From positions 5,726,001-5,790,000 of the forward strand of contig JALIGW010000028.1 of assembly GCA_023053685.1 (NCBI GenBank): 64,000 nt of DNA. The letters are read 5' to 3'. The position numbers and the translations under genes were made by a program. The notes beneath the pieces are model-generated. The model was given only the letters and a program-made list of their open reading frames with translations. It was not told where the DNA came from and made no database searches. This stretch comes from Diadophis punctatus similis. Its lineage: Eukaryota; Chordata; Lepidosauria; Squamata; Dipsadidae. Positions 1 through 12,738 of the stretch are shown here, in pieces; the stretch's first letter is position 1, and every line of letters begins with the position of its first letter.

Positions 1-176
1 GCTGTTAATGTAGCCTATATAGACAAAAAGCTCAGCTGAGCCTCATTTCTTAATCATTTTTGGAATTGCTTTTTAATTGCTTTTCATATTATTAAGAACC
101 TTTGGTTTGTCAAGTTTATTACATTCATTGGGTGACTTTCTTTCAACTCTCGGAAAAGTAAATTTTAGGAGCAAGA

Positions 177-546
177 CGGGGTGGGTTCCAGTTACCTTTG
201 CTATCGGTGCGCATCACGACGTTTCACGTCCCCTTGTGCAATTTTACTCCCACGCATGCTCAGAAGGACATTTCAGCCTGAAACACAGCTGAGGAGCTGC
301 TCAGCTGTGCTTTGGATGAAGAAATAAAGGACAGAATTCACCTGCGGGCGGGCGGGCTTTTTTTCAAAGCAGAGGACAAGGAGAAGCCATCCAAACCCAA
401 AAAAATCAGCGAAAATTCCCAAAAAAAGATGGCAGCGCGCACGGACTGGCACAGACAGTACCAGAACTGTGACGCCAAAATTACATCACCAGTGGGTCGC
501 TAACGGTTCAGGAGATCTGGTCCAAACCGGGAGGAACCCACCCCTG
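177..546. mobile_element. hAT-type non-autonomous element, family F2
   Basis: The left end reads CGGGGTGGGTTCC and the right end GGAACCCACCCCTG, so the ends are inverted copies. The 8-bp direct repeat gagcaaga flanks it exactly (169-176 and 547-554), as expected for hAT transposition. The inside is GC-rich compared with the flanks and has no transposase frame; a 63-codon frame within it has no recognisable family. It is a passive copy that would need a transposase made elsewhere. Confidence 0.85.
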
Positions 547-1023
547 GAGCAAGATTACAAAAGCCTTCCTGTGGGAAAATGCTGTTGTTTAAAAAACAAA
601 TATGATAAGATGGGACTTTGAAGATTGGACAGTAGAGAGAAGGGGGGGAAACCTAAAGATTATAATTAAAGAGGAAGAGCACTTAAATTCAACTCACTAA
701 TACAGAATGAAGCAAAATATTGTAACTTTGGATGAATTTAAGGACATTTGGGAACAATGGACTCGGAAATTTACCTTAATATTTGCTATCATGGACAAAC
801 TGGATTTAAAATACGTTACAGAAGAGGAACAAGTTACCCTGGATAATACACAGACTATGGCTGATTCAAATGTGGATTTAAAAAGGATGTCATAAAAATG
901 ATATGAAAAAAGATGTTACACCATATATACAAATGAAATTGGATGATACCTTAATTAAAAGAAATACTGTATATACTGTACATAATAAACCAGAAGAGTG
1001 ACTTGGATAATTTTATTGTTTTG
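547..1023. other. AT-rich stretch, possibly degraded L1-like
   Basis: A 62-codon frame at 707-895 (starting MKQNIVTLDEF) is lysine- and glutamate-rich, which loosely recalls L1 first-ORF sequence. No motif settles it. Treat as unclassified. Confidence 0.25.
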
Positions 1024-1283
1024 GATTTATTTATTTATTTATTTATTTATTAGTGAGATTTATATACCGCCTCATAGTGCAAGTACTCTCTAAGCAGTTT
1101 ACACCATTAAGCAATGTATATTTACATTGCCCCCAACAATCTGGGTCTTCATTTTACCTACCTCAGAAGGATGGAAGGATGAGTCAACCCTGAGCCAGTG
1201 AGATTTGAACAGCTGAACTGCTGATCACAGTCAGCTAAAGTAGTCTGCAGTACTGCACTCTAACGCTGCGCCACCTCGGCTCT
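1024..1283 (-). mobile_element. Sauria-type tRNA-derived SINE
   Basis: On the minus strand the copy starts AGAGCCGAGGTGGCGCAG, a tRNA-like head with an A-box (GTGGCGCAGCGTTAGAG), followed by a B-box-like TTCAAATCTCAC. The body runs through a conserved block that reads attgcccccaacaatctggg on the plus strand and ends in an (ATTT)n tail at 1026-1052. SINEs of this build are known from squamates and are copied by a LINE partner. It matches the copies at 13612-13866 and 48905-49147. Confidence 0.85.
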
Positions 1284-1572
1284 TTATAAAAGAGATTTGT
1301 TAATGAATGAAGGTGAATATATGTGTCCCAGGATAATGTTGCAGGATCCAATCTGGGTTGGTCACCGGGACCAGAGGTTTTGTCTTCTGAGCTTTTGGAC
1401 TCGTGCTGGAGCCCATCTTCTTTCTAGCAGAGTGTGCAATGGGTGACTGACCCAGATTAGATTTGTTAACATTTCAAAGATTTTCTGAAAAGAGACAAAG
1501 AGAAAATGAAAAGAAATCAAGTTCTGGGATGTTAGTTAAGGAGATTAAAGATCAATATTGTTAAAATTAAAG

Positions 1573-1716
1573 AAAAAACTATAATGTTGGTTAATTTGAT
1601 CAAAGGTATATATACTATTGTTTCTGGTAAACAGTTACTATATTAAAATAAAGGAAGGAATATAAAGTTGGTTTATTTGATTAAGGTTAAAATATATGTG
1701 TTGTTTTCTGGTAACC
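1573..1716. repeat. two diverged tandem copies of about 75 bp
   Basis: The segments 1573-1634 and 1650-1716 both run through a block like gttggttaatttgatcaaag, then TATA-rich sequence, then tttctggtaa. The copies are clearly related but diverged, so this is an old tandem duplication in AT-rich DNA. Confidence 0.5.
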
Positions 1717-1783
1717 ATTAATGGACTTTTGGGACTAGGACTGAATCATAAGGTTTTAATAATTTGCTTACAGAAAATAGATG

Positions 1784-2122
1784 AGATATTGGAAGAAAGG
1801 ATATTTGTTATATTTTCAGAGAAGGTTTCATTTCTTCAACACTAGGCTGTTTCATTTCTGAAGACTGAACAACTCACAAATAGTCTTTATTTATTGATTA
1901 GCCCTTGGGCCATATCAAAGTGCAAAGTTCCAGAAACAAATTATTAATATAGTAAAGAAAAAGAAAAATATATAAAGACATTTCCCCCTTCATCACAAGT
2001 AGAAAACAATTTCAGTTAATTATCAGCTTCTCTGAAAATATAACAAATATCCCTTCTTCCAATAAGATTGGAATGTGATGAAGGGGGAGAAGTAATGTCT
2101 TTATATATTTTTATTTTTATTT
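1784..2122. repeat. two interlocked inverted repeats
   Basis: Arm A (about 1788-1828) pairs with 2025-2065, and arm B (about 1958-1997) pairs with 2078-2120. The order is A, B, A', B', so the hairpins interlock rather than nest. Arms are 35-40 bp with few mismatches; B and B' differ by a short indel. No transposon ends were recognised. Confidence 0.55.
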
Positions 2123-2219
2123 ACTATATTATTTGTTCCTTTTTTGTTCCTTTTTTATATGTTCCTTTCTGCATTTTCTATGTCCTTTTCTTTATTCTTT
2201 ATTTACTTTTTAGTTTGTA

Positions 2220-2286
2220 GATGGCGAGTTTGAAAAGTGAGATGAGTAGCATGTAAATTAATTAATTAAATAAATAAATAAATAAC
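2220..2286 (+). mobile_element. LINE/SINE-type 3' tail with TAAA repeats
   Basis: A short 'gtgagatgagtagcatgtaa' segment is followed by AATT and AAAT repeats. It resembles the tail shared by the segments at 15600-15720, 20940-21022 and 49872-49955. Only the tail remains. Confidence 0.4.
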
Positions 2287-2869
2287 CTTTTATATTTCTA
2301 ACTGCAAATTTTAATAAAATTGTTCTAAAAATACAGTTGCAGGAAGAAGAAAAGATTTGTCATGTGTAAGCTACCCGGAGAAAGTTATCTTGAGGAGTTG
2401 CATACAAATATTTTCAATGAATAATATTCATTTTCTCCACATCTATGCTTTGGGTTGACTATAGGAGTAAGAATCACTCAATCATCTGAAAAAAAAAGCA
2501 GTCTTAATATCTCAAGTGCTGTGTGAGGATTGAAGATGGTGAGCAGGAACCACACTTCCTTTGCTGGAGAAAATGTCCATGCTCTCATACCCTTGAGGGC
2601 ACAGCAAAATACCCACTGATTCAAAAAGGTTGGAGGAAAAAAAAACCTAGAATTTAATTTCACTCCTTCCTCTTTCTCCTTCACTTGATTGTGATGAATT
2701 ACAGTAGAGAAATTTTCACTTCATTATGGGCTCATTCTAACCTGCCATAAATTATTAGTCTAAGAAAGTCTTGTCCATGAGTTTTAAGTCAAGAGTCCAC
2801 TTCCTGAATTATCTGAAGAGAGAGAAATGGAGAGAATTCCATTCATAAACACTTCCTGGGAAACAGCTT
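2287..2869. other. no recognised feature
   Basis: AT-rich sequence with short spurious frames only. Confidence 0.5.
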
Positions 2870-3595
2870 ATGTCCTCAAGAGCTTCTAAGAATATGAATG
2901 AAAAAAGTAAGGTTCTACATTTAGGCAAGAAAAACAAAATGCACAGGTACAATATATGTGGTACCTTGCTCAACAGTAGTAACTGTGAGAGGGATCTTGG
3001 AGTCCTAGTGGACAACCATTTAAATATGAGCCAGCAGTGTGCAGCAGCTGCCAAAAAAGCCAACACAGTTCTAGGCTGCATTAACAGAGGGATAGAATCA
3101 AGATCACATGAAGTTTTAATACCACTTTATAATGCCTTGGTAAGGCCACACTTGGAATACTGCATTCAGTTTTGGTCGCCACGATGTAAAAAGGATGTTG
3201 AGACTCTAGAAAGAGTGCAGAGAAGAGCAACAAAAATGATTAGGGGACTGGAGGCTAAAACATATGAAGAACGGTTGCAGGAACTGGATATGTCTAGTTT
3301 AATGAAAAGAAGGACCAGGGGAGACATGATAGCAGTGTTCCAATATCTCAGGGGTTGCCACAAACAAGGAGAGAAGTAACTTAGAACTAAGGAGAAATTT
3401 CCTGACAGTTAGAACAATTAATTAGTGGAACAGTTTGCCTCCAGAAGTTGTGAATGCTCCAACACTGGACGTTTTTAAGAAGCTGTTGGATAACCATTTG
3501 TCTGAAGTAGTGTAGGGATTCTTGCCTAAGCAGGGGGTTGGACTAGAAGTCCTCCAAGGTCCCTTCCAACTCTGTTATTGTTGTTATTGTTGAAT
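2870..3595 (+). mobile_element. CR1 LINE 3' end with reverse-transcriptase C-terminus
   Basis: The open frame 2870-3379 (169 codons) is the C-terminal part of a CR1 second ORF. CR1 landmarks are a LGVLVD block near residues 43-48, a RPHLEYCIQFWSP block near 92-104 and a LERVQRRATKMIRGLE block near 113-128. The catalytic palm lies upstream and is missing, so this is a 5'-truncated copy, as usual for LINE insertions. The CR1 untranslated tail follows to the block ccaaggtcccttccaactct and a short TTG-rich end. The frame breaks just after residue 160. CR1 is an autonomous non-LTR retrotransposon in intact form; this copy cannot move. Confidence 0.92.
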
Positions 3596-4841
3596 CCTTT
3601 CTCTTCCTTGGCTCCTTGCCCATTTGGATGGTAATCATCTTGCATTTCATTGGTTAAGAGTCAACATCTGTTTGAGGGGATCAAGGAACTACCTATGAAA
3701 GTAACCTGTAGTTCTAGAACCATAACAAGAAAAAAAGAAAGTCTAGAACCATAATAAGCACCAACCCTTAATTCCACGGGGGAGTCTAGAAATGTTCTTT
3801 ATCAAATACTCACTCAAACTCAGTGATTAAAGAAGCTCAGCCTTTATTACTGTGTATATATTCATTTTAAAGGAAAAGTATTCTCTATCTGTAGAATAAG
3901 TGAATCAAAGCAACCAGATGTACAATAAGCAAAGGATATCCGGCATATACAAATACATTTTGACTCATTTTACTCTGGAAACTGGGTCTAACCTATCAAT
4001 AAGCTCACAGGAAGCTAACGTTTTTCCTCTTAAAGATATTTTTCTATGGAAAACTCTGCAGAATACTTCATGAAGTATGCTAATCTCAAAGCAGAATTTT
4101 CTCCAACAAAGTGTAATAGGTAAATGAATTCCAATGAAAGAATTTAAACACAAACCAGAGCTGCTGACTACTCATCAAGGAAACATGCTTTTATGTTGAC
4201 GTAAATTACCTTCAATGTTTAGAGATCCCTTTCCAAAATATTGTGCAAGACGGTTGCCTATTCAACCCAATATTACTGAAATCAGATGAAAGAAAGTTTA
4301 TGAAATCCTAAATCTGAATTAATGCATTCAAAACGTTATACCTTATCAGTACAAAATAATTTTGCCCAACTTGACACCATTCAATAGCATTAGACTAGAA
4401 CCGCCATCATCTCAAGTTTGCACGGCTGTTGGCAATGCTGGCAGGAAATGATAAGATGTCTAGTTCAATGCATCAGGAGGCCCCAGATTTGGGGAGATTG
4501 ATGTAAAACCTCTCTGCAATATATGTTCAAAAGTTGCATTCAGGCTACACTTGGAATCAGGTTACACTTAGAAATTTGGAAGATGGGCTGAAGAAAAGGA
4601 AACAAAAGAGATGGAAGAATTAAATTACTGAATGTATATACTACTAAAACTCTTGTGCTTGTTTGATACTTTGTAACCTTCAATTAGGCAAAATTGGAAA
4701 GTATAGGGCAACAATTATTGAACTAAGGTAACTCAAGTGGACTAACATTCAGAATATCAAGATCCATTGCTCCCAAGGGAATGAAATTTGGGGAACTTGT
4801 GGCTACTTCAGTTTAGCTATAGTCAGGAAACTCTGGAGAAG
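3596..4841. other. no recognised feature
   Basis: Moderately AT-rich; no repeat family, long frame or tandem array recognised. Confidence 0.5.
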
Positions 4842-4846
4842 CTGGC

Positions 4847-5328
4847 TGTAAGATCCTGCCTCTCCAGTCTTCTCACAAAAGCAGAACTCTTGAAATGATT
4901 ATCATTTCAGAAGGAACTTTTATTGAAAGACAGTGGTAGCAAAGGAAATGTAGGCAGGATCTGAAGTTTCCCGCTCAAAGCATTAGGTTAAACCGCTACA
5001 AGCAAAGCCCCTCCCAGTGTCTAGTTCAACATCGAGCGAATCCCAAGGTGCGAAGATGTTTTGAGAATCTCGGGCAGAGAAAGTGATAACTGTCAAGTCC
5101 CAGGCACTTCGCTTTTGTTTTCTCTAGTGGTGAGATAAAGCAGATGGCTCACAGCACATTCTTTCCCCCCTCCCTAAGATGACCAGAAACAAATTCCTTC
5201 CCCTCTTCCTATTTCCCACAAGGTCCCGCAAAGCAAAGCAAAAGAAACCCCATGTACAGAATCCCCCCCAAGCCTCCCCCCTCCCACCAGAATGGCAGCG
5301 TCCATATAGAGGACTATGGGACCTGACA
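4847..5328 (-). mobile_element. probable solo LTR
   Basis: The segment begins TGTAAGATCC, ends CCTGACA and is flanked by the 5-bp repeat ctggc (4842-4846 and 5329-5333). TG...CA ends with a 5-bp duplication are the mark of an LTR retroelement. Read on the minus strand it has an AATAAA signal about 90 bp before its end, which sets the orientation. No internal coding region lies beside it, so it is most simply a solo LTR left by recombination. The frames inside it do not look coding. The family was not identified. Confidence 0.65.
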
Positions 5329-5574
5329 CTGGCAGAAAGTCGGAAGTTGCTCCTGCTCCCATTGCTTTTTTGCCCACTTGCGGCCATTCTTCTTTATTTA
5401 GGTAAGAAAATACCTCTGAAGCGATAACCCAATGGGACACAGGTCATCTAGCAAATTTATAAAATATGCTGATCCTGTACTACTTCTGCTTGAGGAAGAT
5501 TGCAGTACATATTCAATTTAGGCCAGAATTCAAACCAACCGATAAAATAGGAGAATTTAAAGCTTGGAAGTATC

Positions 5575-5703
5575 CAGCGGTGGGTTGCTCCCGGTTTGGT
5601 CCGGTTCGGCAAACCAGTAGCGGTGGCGGCGGGAGGCTCCACCCACCCGCCCGGGACACTTTTGCGCAGAACCAATAGTGACAGGATTTAGAACCCACTA
5701 CTG
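5575..5703. mobile_element. short hAT-type element, family F2
   Basis: A 129-bp copy from CAGCGGTGGGTT to AACCCACTACTG. The 8-bp repeat gaagtatc flanks it exactly (5567-5574 and 5704-5711). It is little more than two terminal regions joined through a GC-rich middle. Confidence 0.88.
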
Positions 5704-5711
5704 GAAGTATC

Positions 5712-6294
5712 CCATTCTCTTTCTCTTTCTTTTTTTAAAACAAGTTTAAGCAGAATTTAAGAAAAAGTGATAAGTGAACAAAATAAGTAAAAACAATGGC
5801 ATAATTTACAGAGTAAGGAAGCTATTCACTCTTAGCCTTAATATTATTTATGAAGAGAAAAACAAAATATTTAGTTGGAGTGAACAACAATGACATTCCA
5901 TCTATTATTGTAGTAGGAGATTGGTGCATTGTGATGACAGGAAATTAAAATTGTAGCCTACTATCCCTCAGGACAAGTTGGATTGTTTCCAGACTGACAA
6001 TATAATTCCAAATTCCAGCTTGGAACAGACACCTGGACTTATGCCATTTCTACAATGAATTAACTGGAGTGTGAAATAATACAGCACCAAAAAAGTTGAA
6101 AATATAATAAGCCTGCAAATATTCTTATGGATGTTTCCATAACTGGTTTACTTTCTCGTCCTCTCATATGAAGCTGCTCATGGTTCTCTGTGTGTTTAGC
6201 ACATACATTTGTGCAAGTTTAGTGCAAGGTGGATCCTGCATTGCTATAGTTGTGTTTTTCTCCTATTGCTAGCTGATGTGTCCAGTTATAAAAC
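5712..6294. other. no recognised feature
   Basis: AT-rich sequence without recognised repeats. Confidence 0.5.
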
Positions 6295-6296
6295 TA

Positions 6297-6429
6297 CCGT
6301 GTTTTCCCAAAAATAAGACCCTGTCTTGTTTTTTTTAAACCCTGAAATAAGTGCTTGGCCTTATTGCCATGCATTCAAAAGCCCGATTGGGCTTATTATC
6401 AGGGGATGTTTTATTTTGGGGGAAACAGG
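6297..6429. mobile_element. palindromic Tc1/mariner-like MITE
   Basis: Ends CCGTGTTTTCCCAAAAATAAG and TTATTTTGGGGGAAACAGG are imperfect inverted repeats, with a TA at the left junction (6295-6296). A second copy at 37774-37906 has the same ends and a TA on both sides. The inside holds the shared block gcttattatcaggggatgt. No coding capacity. Confidence 0.75.
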
Positions 6430-6556
6430 TTATATATGACTAGACTAATAAAAATAATGAAGTGACATATATAAATGTATGCTATTTACAGGTATTACCT
6501 GTGACCAGGTCCTTTCTTTACCTTACTTGCAAGTACAGCATTAGTAGACATCGCAT

Positions 6557-7016
6557 ACTTTGAAAACCAAAATAAAGAAATTCATCATTTGGCACGACCT
6601 AAGCATAGCTCATAAAATTATCTGCTACAACGTCCTTTCTGTCAACGACTACTTCAGCTTCAACCACAACAATACACGAGCACACAACAGATACAAACTC
6701 AAAGTGAACCGCTCCAAACTTGACTGTAGAAAATACGACTTTAGCAACAGAGTGGTAAATGCCTGGAACTCACTACCTGACATTGTGGTTTCATCACCAA
6801 ACCCCCAAAACTTTACCCTTAGACTGTCCACTGTTGACCTCACCCGATTCCTAAGAGGTCAGTAAGGGGCGTGCATAAATGCACCAGTGTGCCTACCGTC
6901 CCTGTCCTAATGTTCCCTCTTATCAGTACTCATCTTATGTATATAAACAATGTTATATCTATGTATATTACCAACACGTACTTGACAAAAATAAATAAAT
7001 AAAATAAAATAAAATA
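6557..7016 (+). mobile_element. L2-type LINE 3' end
   Basis: The frame 6560-6865 (101 codons) is the extreme C-terminus of a Jockey-group LINE ORF2. Visible marks are a FSNRVVNAWNSLPDIVV block near residues 62-78 and a terminal FLRGQ. A short untranslated tail ends in AAAT/AAAAT repeats (about 6990-7016), the usual 3' end of this LINE type. The reverse-transcriptase core is absent. The fragment at 54195-55345 carries the upstream part of a similar protein, but the two are separate insertions. Confidence 0.8.
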
Positions 7017-8756
7017 AATCATTGTTCATCTTATGCTTTCATTACTTTTTCCACAATCATCCTGTAAGCCAAGCTAAAATTTCTCTGTAATATGGAGAAA
7101 TTAAAATTATATCCCAAAATAAAGAGAAATCCAAATATTTCCACAAACAAATATTAGGATCAAAAATAGGGGACAAATCCCACAAACAATTTCGTATTCC
7201 CATTTAGAAGATACAGAAGCAATACAAATAGAGCTACTGGTTTTCAGCTGTAAAACTCCAATCAACCAGTAGATGCCAGTAAAGGGCTAGTGAAGTCTTC
7301 TGCAGGCCTTAATGGCTAGAACTTATTTTGTGTTATAATTAAATGTTGCAAAATACATAATACAAACTAATGAGTAGTAAGTACAATATACAATGAAAAT
7401 GAAATTGTTCCTCAACACAATGTAACAACAATCCTAGTACTAAACCCAAAAATCTAACTAGCACAATAAATTCAGTAAAGTACAGTATAACATAATAAAT
7501 ATGCACATCAGATCAACAACTAACATAATGTTGGTAATCTATTTCAAAACATTTAATCCCAGTGAATTTCCATAAGGTAATGAACTTAGCCAAAAATCAT
7601 CTATAGTAGTAATAATTTTTCCACTAGAGCAGGACATCAAATAACATTGTTTTTAGTTCCTCTTTTAAAATTATATTAACTCAGACCCTAACTGAAAGTT
7701 CAAAGGATAGCTTCATAAAGCTGGCATTAGATAAAGCGAACCCAGAGATAACATTTTGTAGTCCAGATGAATGAAACTGGCAATAACAAAACGGCTAGTT
7801 TATTCACCAAGGCACACCCGGAAATAATAAAGCATGAAAGAGTGTCTGAACTGAGACAAGGAATCTAAATTAATAGTAAGACTGGATTAATAGCCAATGT
7901 TCTTCTCATAAAAACAGAAGGATATCCAAAACAGTTTTCAGAAGATTTAATACTGCAATCCATATATCCTGAAAATAAAAGGCGAGGGGGGGGGGGTAGA
8001 AAAAGAAGGGTTTGGACAAAAAGAATAAAAGACAATATACTAAAATATATGTTGGGTCTTTTGTTTTATGATAGCATAAAGCCCTTGTGGCAAATTTGAA
8101 AGGGAAATTAATTAGTCTACAAGGTCTCCCTGCATTATGATATGCTTCATCCTGTCATTCTTCAGAATGGCCTGAGCCGCCTTGAGAACAGTGACTTCTT
8201 TGATACCACTTCAGTCAAGATATGTCTGCTTTATAGCTTGAATTTCTCCTTATAATTTTTTTCAGTTCTTTTCTCTGGGATGGTTTACATCACTGTTGGA
8301 ATCAGGGTCTAAATCTAATATATTGCGTCTTTCGAGAAAGATTTAAATCCCATGTTGTGTGAGCAGACTTCTGCTTGCGTGATTAAATTCTCCCATCCTC
8401 TCCTCTCCTCTCCTAGTCCAGTTCAGCTCCAAAGTCTTCTCTAATCCTCTTAAAAAGGTGTTGAGGGCAAGTGGGAAATTGCAGAGGGGAAGACGTAATC
8501 ACTTCCTCTTTGTTCTATTGACAGAAGTTGTTCCACTGGTGTCAAAGGGAGGGAAGTTGAATTTCTGGTAAGTGTGTGAACATTCTAGGTTTGTTCTTTG
8601 GGACATGCTTTGCAGACTAGTTGTGTGAAAAGTGAGTTGTATGGAAACAACTGTAATGGAAGTATCATCCTTTTTTTCCTTAGATACCAAAACAGAATGG
8701 TGAAAAAATGAGAGGAATCAAGACAGTACCTTGATGTTCATGAATATTTATCTATC
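7017..8756. other. no recognised feature
   Basis: Mostly AT-rich. A poly-G run at about 7987-7996 is the only local oddity. No coding frame or known repeat recognised. Confidence 0.45.
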
Positions 8757-8758
8757 TA

Positions 8759-9144
<386 letters not shown>

Positions 9145-11580
9145 GTAATGCCCACCTCCCTTGGATGTCCAATACCTCTAACCTTTTAATTGGTTGATAA
9201 CCTCCCAGATAGATTATTTCAGAAAGTTACCAATAGGTAGTTCATAAAATTTTAATACAAAAAAGTACTGATAAATTATTATCATTGGGAAGTGAAGTGC
9301 TGGTTGGGGGGGGTGTTGGGAAGGTTGGTTGTGGGTCGGACCCCACCATCACAGGACCCACTGACCACACGAAACATTCGGAAACCGACTCACAAACTAA
9401 GAGAACAAACCACCACCCTCATCTTCCACCCGAGCTACAGATATTCACCACAATTGCAAATAAACAGAGTTTTCTTCATGTCTCAAATAATAGAACTTAG
9501 GATAATTTATTGAAACTGAATAAAGATTTATTTGAGGGTTTTTTAAAAACCCAGCATTGAAATTTGCTGCTGCCTGATGAGGTGATGATCATAAGTTTAA
9601 AAAGGATTCATTAATGCCATCAGTGGCTACTAGTATATTTATTACTTCTTTAATCACAGGCAACATATTTGAGGAGACACAACATGGAAGAAAAGTTTCA
9701 CTTCCATATCCTGTTCATTAGCATCTGGCTGTCTACTCTATGACACGGAATATTGTCCTGAATGTGAATATGCTGCTCTTCCTTGAAACCTGTTAGATTT
9801 TAATGTTTTAAGTCTAAATTTGTTGGTTGTGAATGTGTTTTTATATGCTTTAATCTTTTTTTTATTATTGCGCTGTATTTTTATTTTTTTATTATTTTTG
9901 ACAGACATTCATCCAGGAAAGTTTTTGCCCGGGCAAAAGTAGAACTAAGTAAATATATGCAGGAAAAGAAAGAAACATGCTTTTAACATGCTAATGCTGA
10001 ACTTACAATATTTAACATAATAGCTCCCTAAGAAATTGGGAGTTGTTTGTGGTTACAATATGGTTGTATAAACATGTATAACAGTAAGCTGTAGTAAACA
10101 TCTGTTGGGCTTTGGTTTGGATATGAAGTGGTGCAGCTGTGCAACGTGTCTTAACCAGCAGACCCTTCAAGACAGATGCTCTTCTGAGTCAGATAATGAG
10201 CAGTTGAAACTTGTAGGCTTAATCATGGTCTTACAGTAGGCTTTGGCAAACAGAAGGTTCCATAGGGGGGAAGTCATATTGCCAAGGGGACAAAAGGTGT
10301 AGGAGTGAGCTTTGGAAGCGGGAAAAGAATGGAAGGAAGATATTGTGGTTAAACTGGGTTCATTCCAGCACCTTCCAAAATTCCAAATGAAAAAGTAACA
10401 AAGAGTAAAATCTATTTGTTGTTAACCAAGTTTCTACATTTTTTGTAATGCGAGGAGTAGAAATTCTTTTCTGGATTTTATAACAGGGAAAGGTTCCTTT
10501 TCATTGTAAGGAGACATATGGCTTTGATATGCCACAGGAGGACAACTATAAATGAGATTAAACTCTATCCTCTATGGTCCATCACAATGGATCACTGTTC
10601 AATAATGTAGCTGACTAAAGTAATATGATATACTGTACATCCCAGATGTCTTAATAGCACAGAGCACTCTCATCTCAATTCTCAATCTTTTGGTCATTGA
10701 TTTTTAAATTTCTTTGATTTGGGGAGTTTAATGAGCAGAGATACATTCCAAGTTTCAGGAATGTCCAAAAACAAAAATTGGATTTATATTCTGCCATTCT
10801 ATTAGATGAAAGTACAAGAAAGCAGCTGGCAATAATTTTACTTGTTTTGTTCCAGCCATATTTTCCCCCAAAGATGGCATGCTTTTCTTTAGAAATAAAA
10901 GTGTTACTAGTGAATTTTGAGAAGAAACAGCAATGGTCAAAATGAATACTGAGAAATGAAAACTGACCACAGAACTGTGGCTTAAAAATCTTGCTGAGTT
11001 CTGATAGCTGGTAATGAACACATCTCCTTATGTTTAACCAGACAATTCTTCCATAGCACACTGTTTAGGAGGGTATGCATAGACTCTGGCTTAGGCACAC
11101 TCTTCCAGTTTGTTAATTGTGGCCAGTAAACGAACTTTACCAACATCCCCAATTCATTCTCCCCTAATTGATGTCTATTGCTTCACATGAAGAGAATATT
11201 AGAGGTTTATAACAGAAGAAGACCGTAGGAACAATTCAAGGAGTCAGTCACTGAAAGGCCTGGTCCAAGCAATAACAGTGAGGCAACAATAGCCGCCCTT
11301 TGGACCCAAACTCTGTTTATTTATCAACTGATATTTATTAATCACCTCAGTCCCTTGTTTTTATTTTCACAACAAACCCCCAAAAAAACTTAACCCCCCC
11401 CAAAAAACCAGCACAACAGACAAAAATGTGCAAGCAAATGTACAGGTGTCCACCCAGAATCAATTGGCTGACAGAAATTGGAAGGTCCTAGTATCCCATA
11501 AAGAGGGTAGTCCACCACTTGAAAATCTGCTGCCTTGTCCCCAAGGAGGAGAAATTTTCAGCAGACCCTCTTGAGATGAC

Positions 11581-11581
<1 letters not shown>
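9145..11581. other. no recognised feature
   Basis: About 2.4 kb with no repeat family I can name. Frames at 10675-11061 overlap each other and lack family motifs. A C/A-rich patch lies at 11380-11410. Confidence 0.45.
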
Positions 11582-11764
<183 letters not shown>

Positions 11765-11937
11765 TTCAATATGTATATAGGGAAATACAGCAATATATTA
11801 AGCCCATTGTATGTCATGTCTCCCATATTATTTATCTGAGAATATTATTTAGTTGCTATTTTTTAACTTAAAAAAGAAAAACCAGTCTATACCAAGAAAG
11901 AATTTGGCTTTTAGTTCACAATTCCTGAAGATCTCAA

Positions 11938-12165
11938 CCATGTTGAGCACCTAGAATTAAGGTGAAATTTCCTGACGTTGAAAACAGATATCATTGGAAT
12001 GGTTTACCTTCAGAAGTTATGGCTGTTCTATCACTGGAGGTTTTTAAAGAAGAGATTAGACTGCCATTGTCCAGAATGGTATAAGATCTTCTTATGGGCA
12101 AGGGATTGGATTAGAAGACATCAAAGGTCCCTCCTGATTCTGTTATTCTGTATTCTAACTAAACT
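11938..12165 (+). mobile_element. CR1 3' tail
   Basis: It carries the CR1 untranslated blocks in order: aattaaggtgaaatttcctga, a tggaatggtttacctt block, cactggaggtttttaaa, and a worn tail ggattagaagacatcaaagg followed by ctgttattctg. The copy is strongly 5'-truncated. Confidence 0.85.
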
Positions 12166-12188
12166 GAGATTTTTGGTTTAAAAGTTTA

Positions 12189-12736
12189 CCAACACAGGAA
12201 CATGTAGCATACATCAAAATGAAGCTGGTCCTCTGTGGATCATATCCTACTTCTCAACATAGTCACCGTTTCTCTCAATAGCAATGTTCCACCTTTGAAT
12301 GAGAGCATGTATCCCTGCCTCGTAAAATTTTGTTGACTGTTCTTTGAGCCACTTCTTCACTGCAGTTTTCACTTCCTCGTCACTGGAATAATGTTTGCCT
12401 CTCAAACCCTCTTTTATGGGGCCGAAGAGACCTGCATACATTGCTATAATCTAAAGTATTGTCCTCAAACACATTTTGTAATTGTCTGTGAATATTCACA
12501 GGGGTTTCCCCCTCAGCAACAAGGAAGTCAATCACTGCTCTTTGTTTTTGACGCAACTCTAAGGGGGCAGCCATTTTGAATTTTCCTTGCGAGTCTAAAA
12601 ACCTGAAAAGTAAGAAACAAAATATTTCAGAATGTAAATGATATACTCATTTATAACTGGGAAAAATTTCAGATATTTTTTATCAAAAACTTCACCTGAA
12701 ATAAAGAAAATGGCATTACTTTTTGACTCATCCTCG
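12189..12736 (-). mobile_element. internally deleted mariner with transposase remnants
   Basis: Two minus-strand frames show mariner transposase. One (12380-12574) starts MAAPLELRQKQRAVIDFL and carries the N-terminal helix-turn-helix region. The other (12247-12441) carries the C-terminus with YSSDEEVKTAVKKWL and ends GDYVEK. The catalytic DDD core between them is deleted, so the protein cannot act. The right end is ACTTTTTGACTCATCCTCG followed by TA (12737-12738). The left outer repeat seems lost. The internal left sequence ACACAGGAACATGTAGCAT is shared with the element at 8759-9033. Confidence 0.85.
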
Positions 12737-12738
12737 TA

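Noticed and set aside
5124..5440. Overlapping frames of 82-88 codons near 5.1-5.4 kb
   Set aside because: Most of the stretch lies in the probable solo LTR, and the frames lie on both strands with no family motif.
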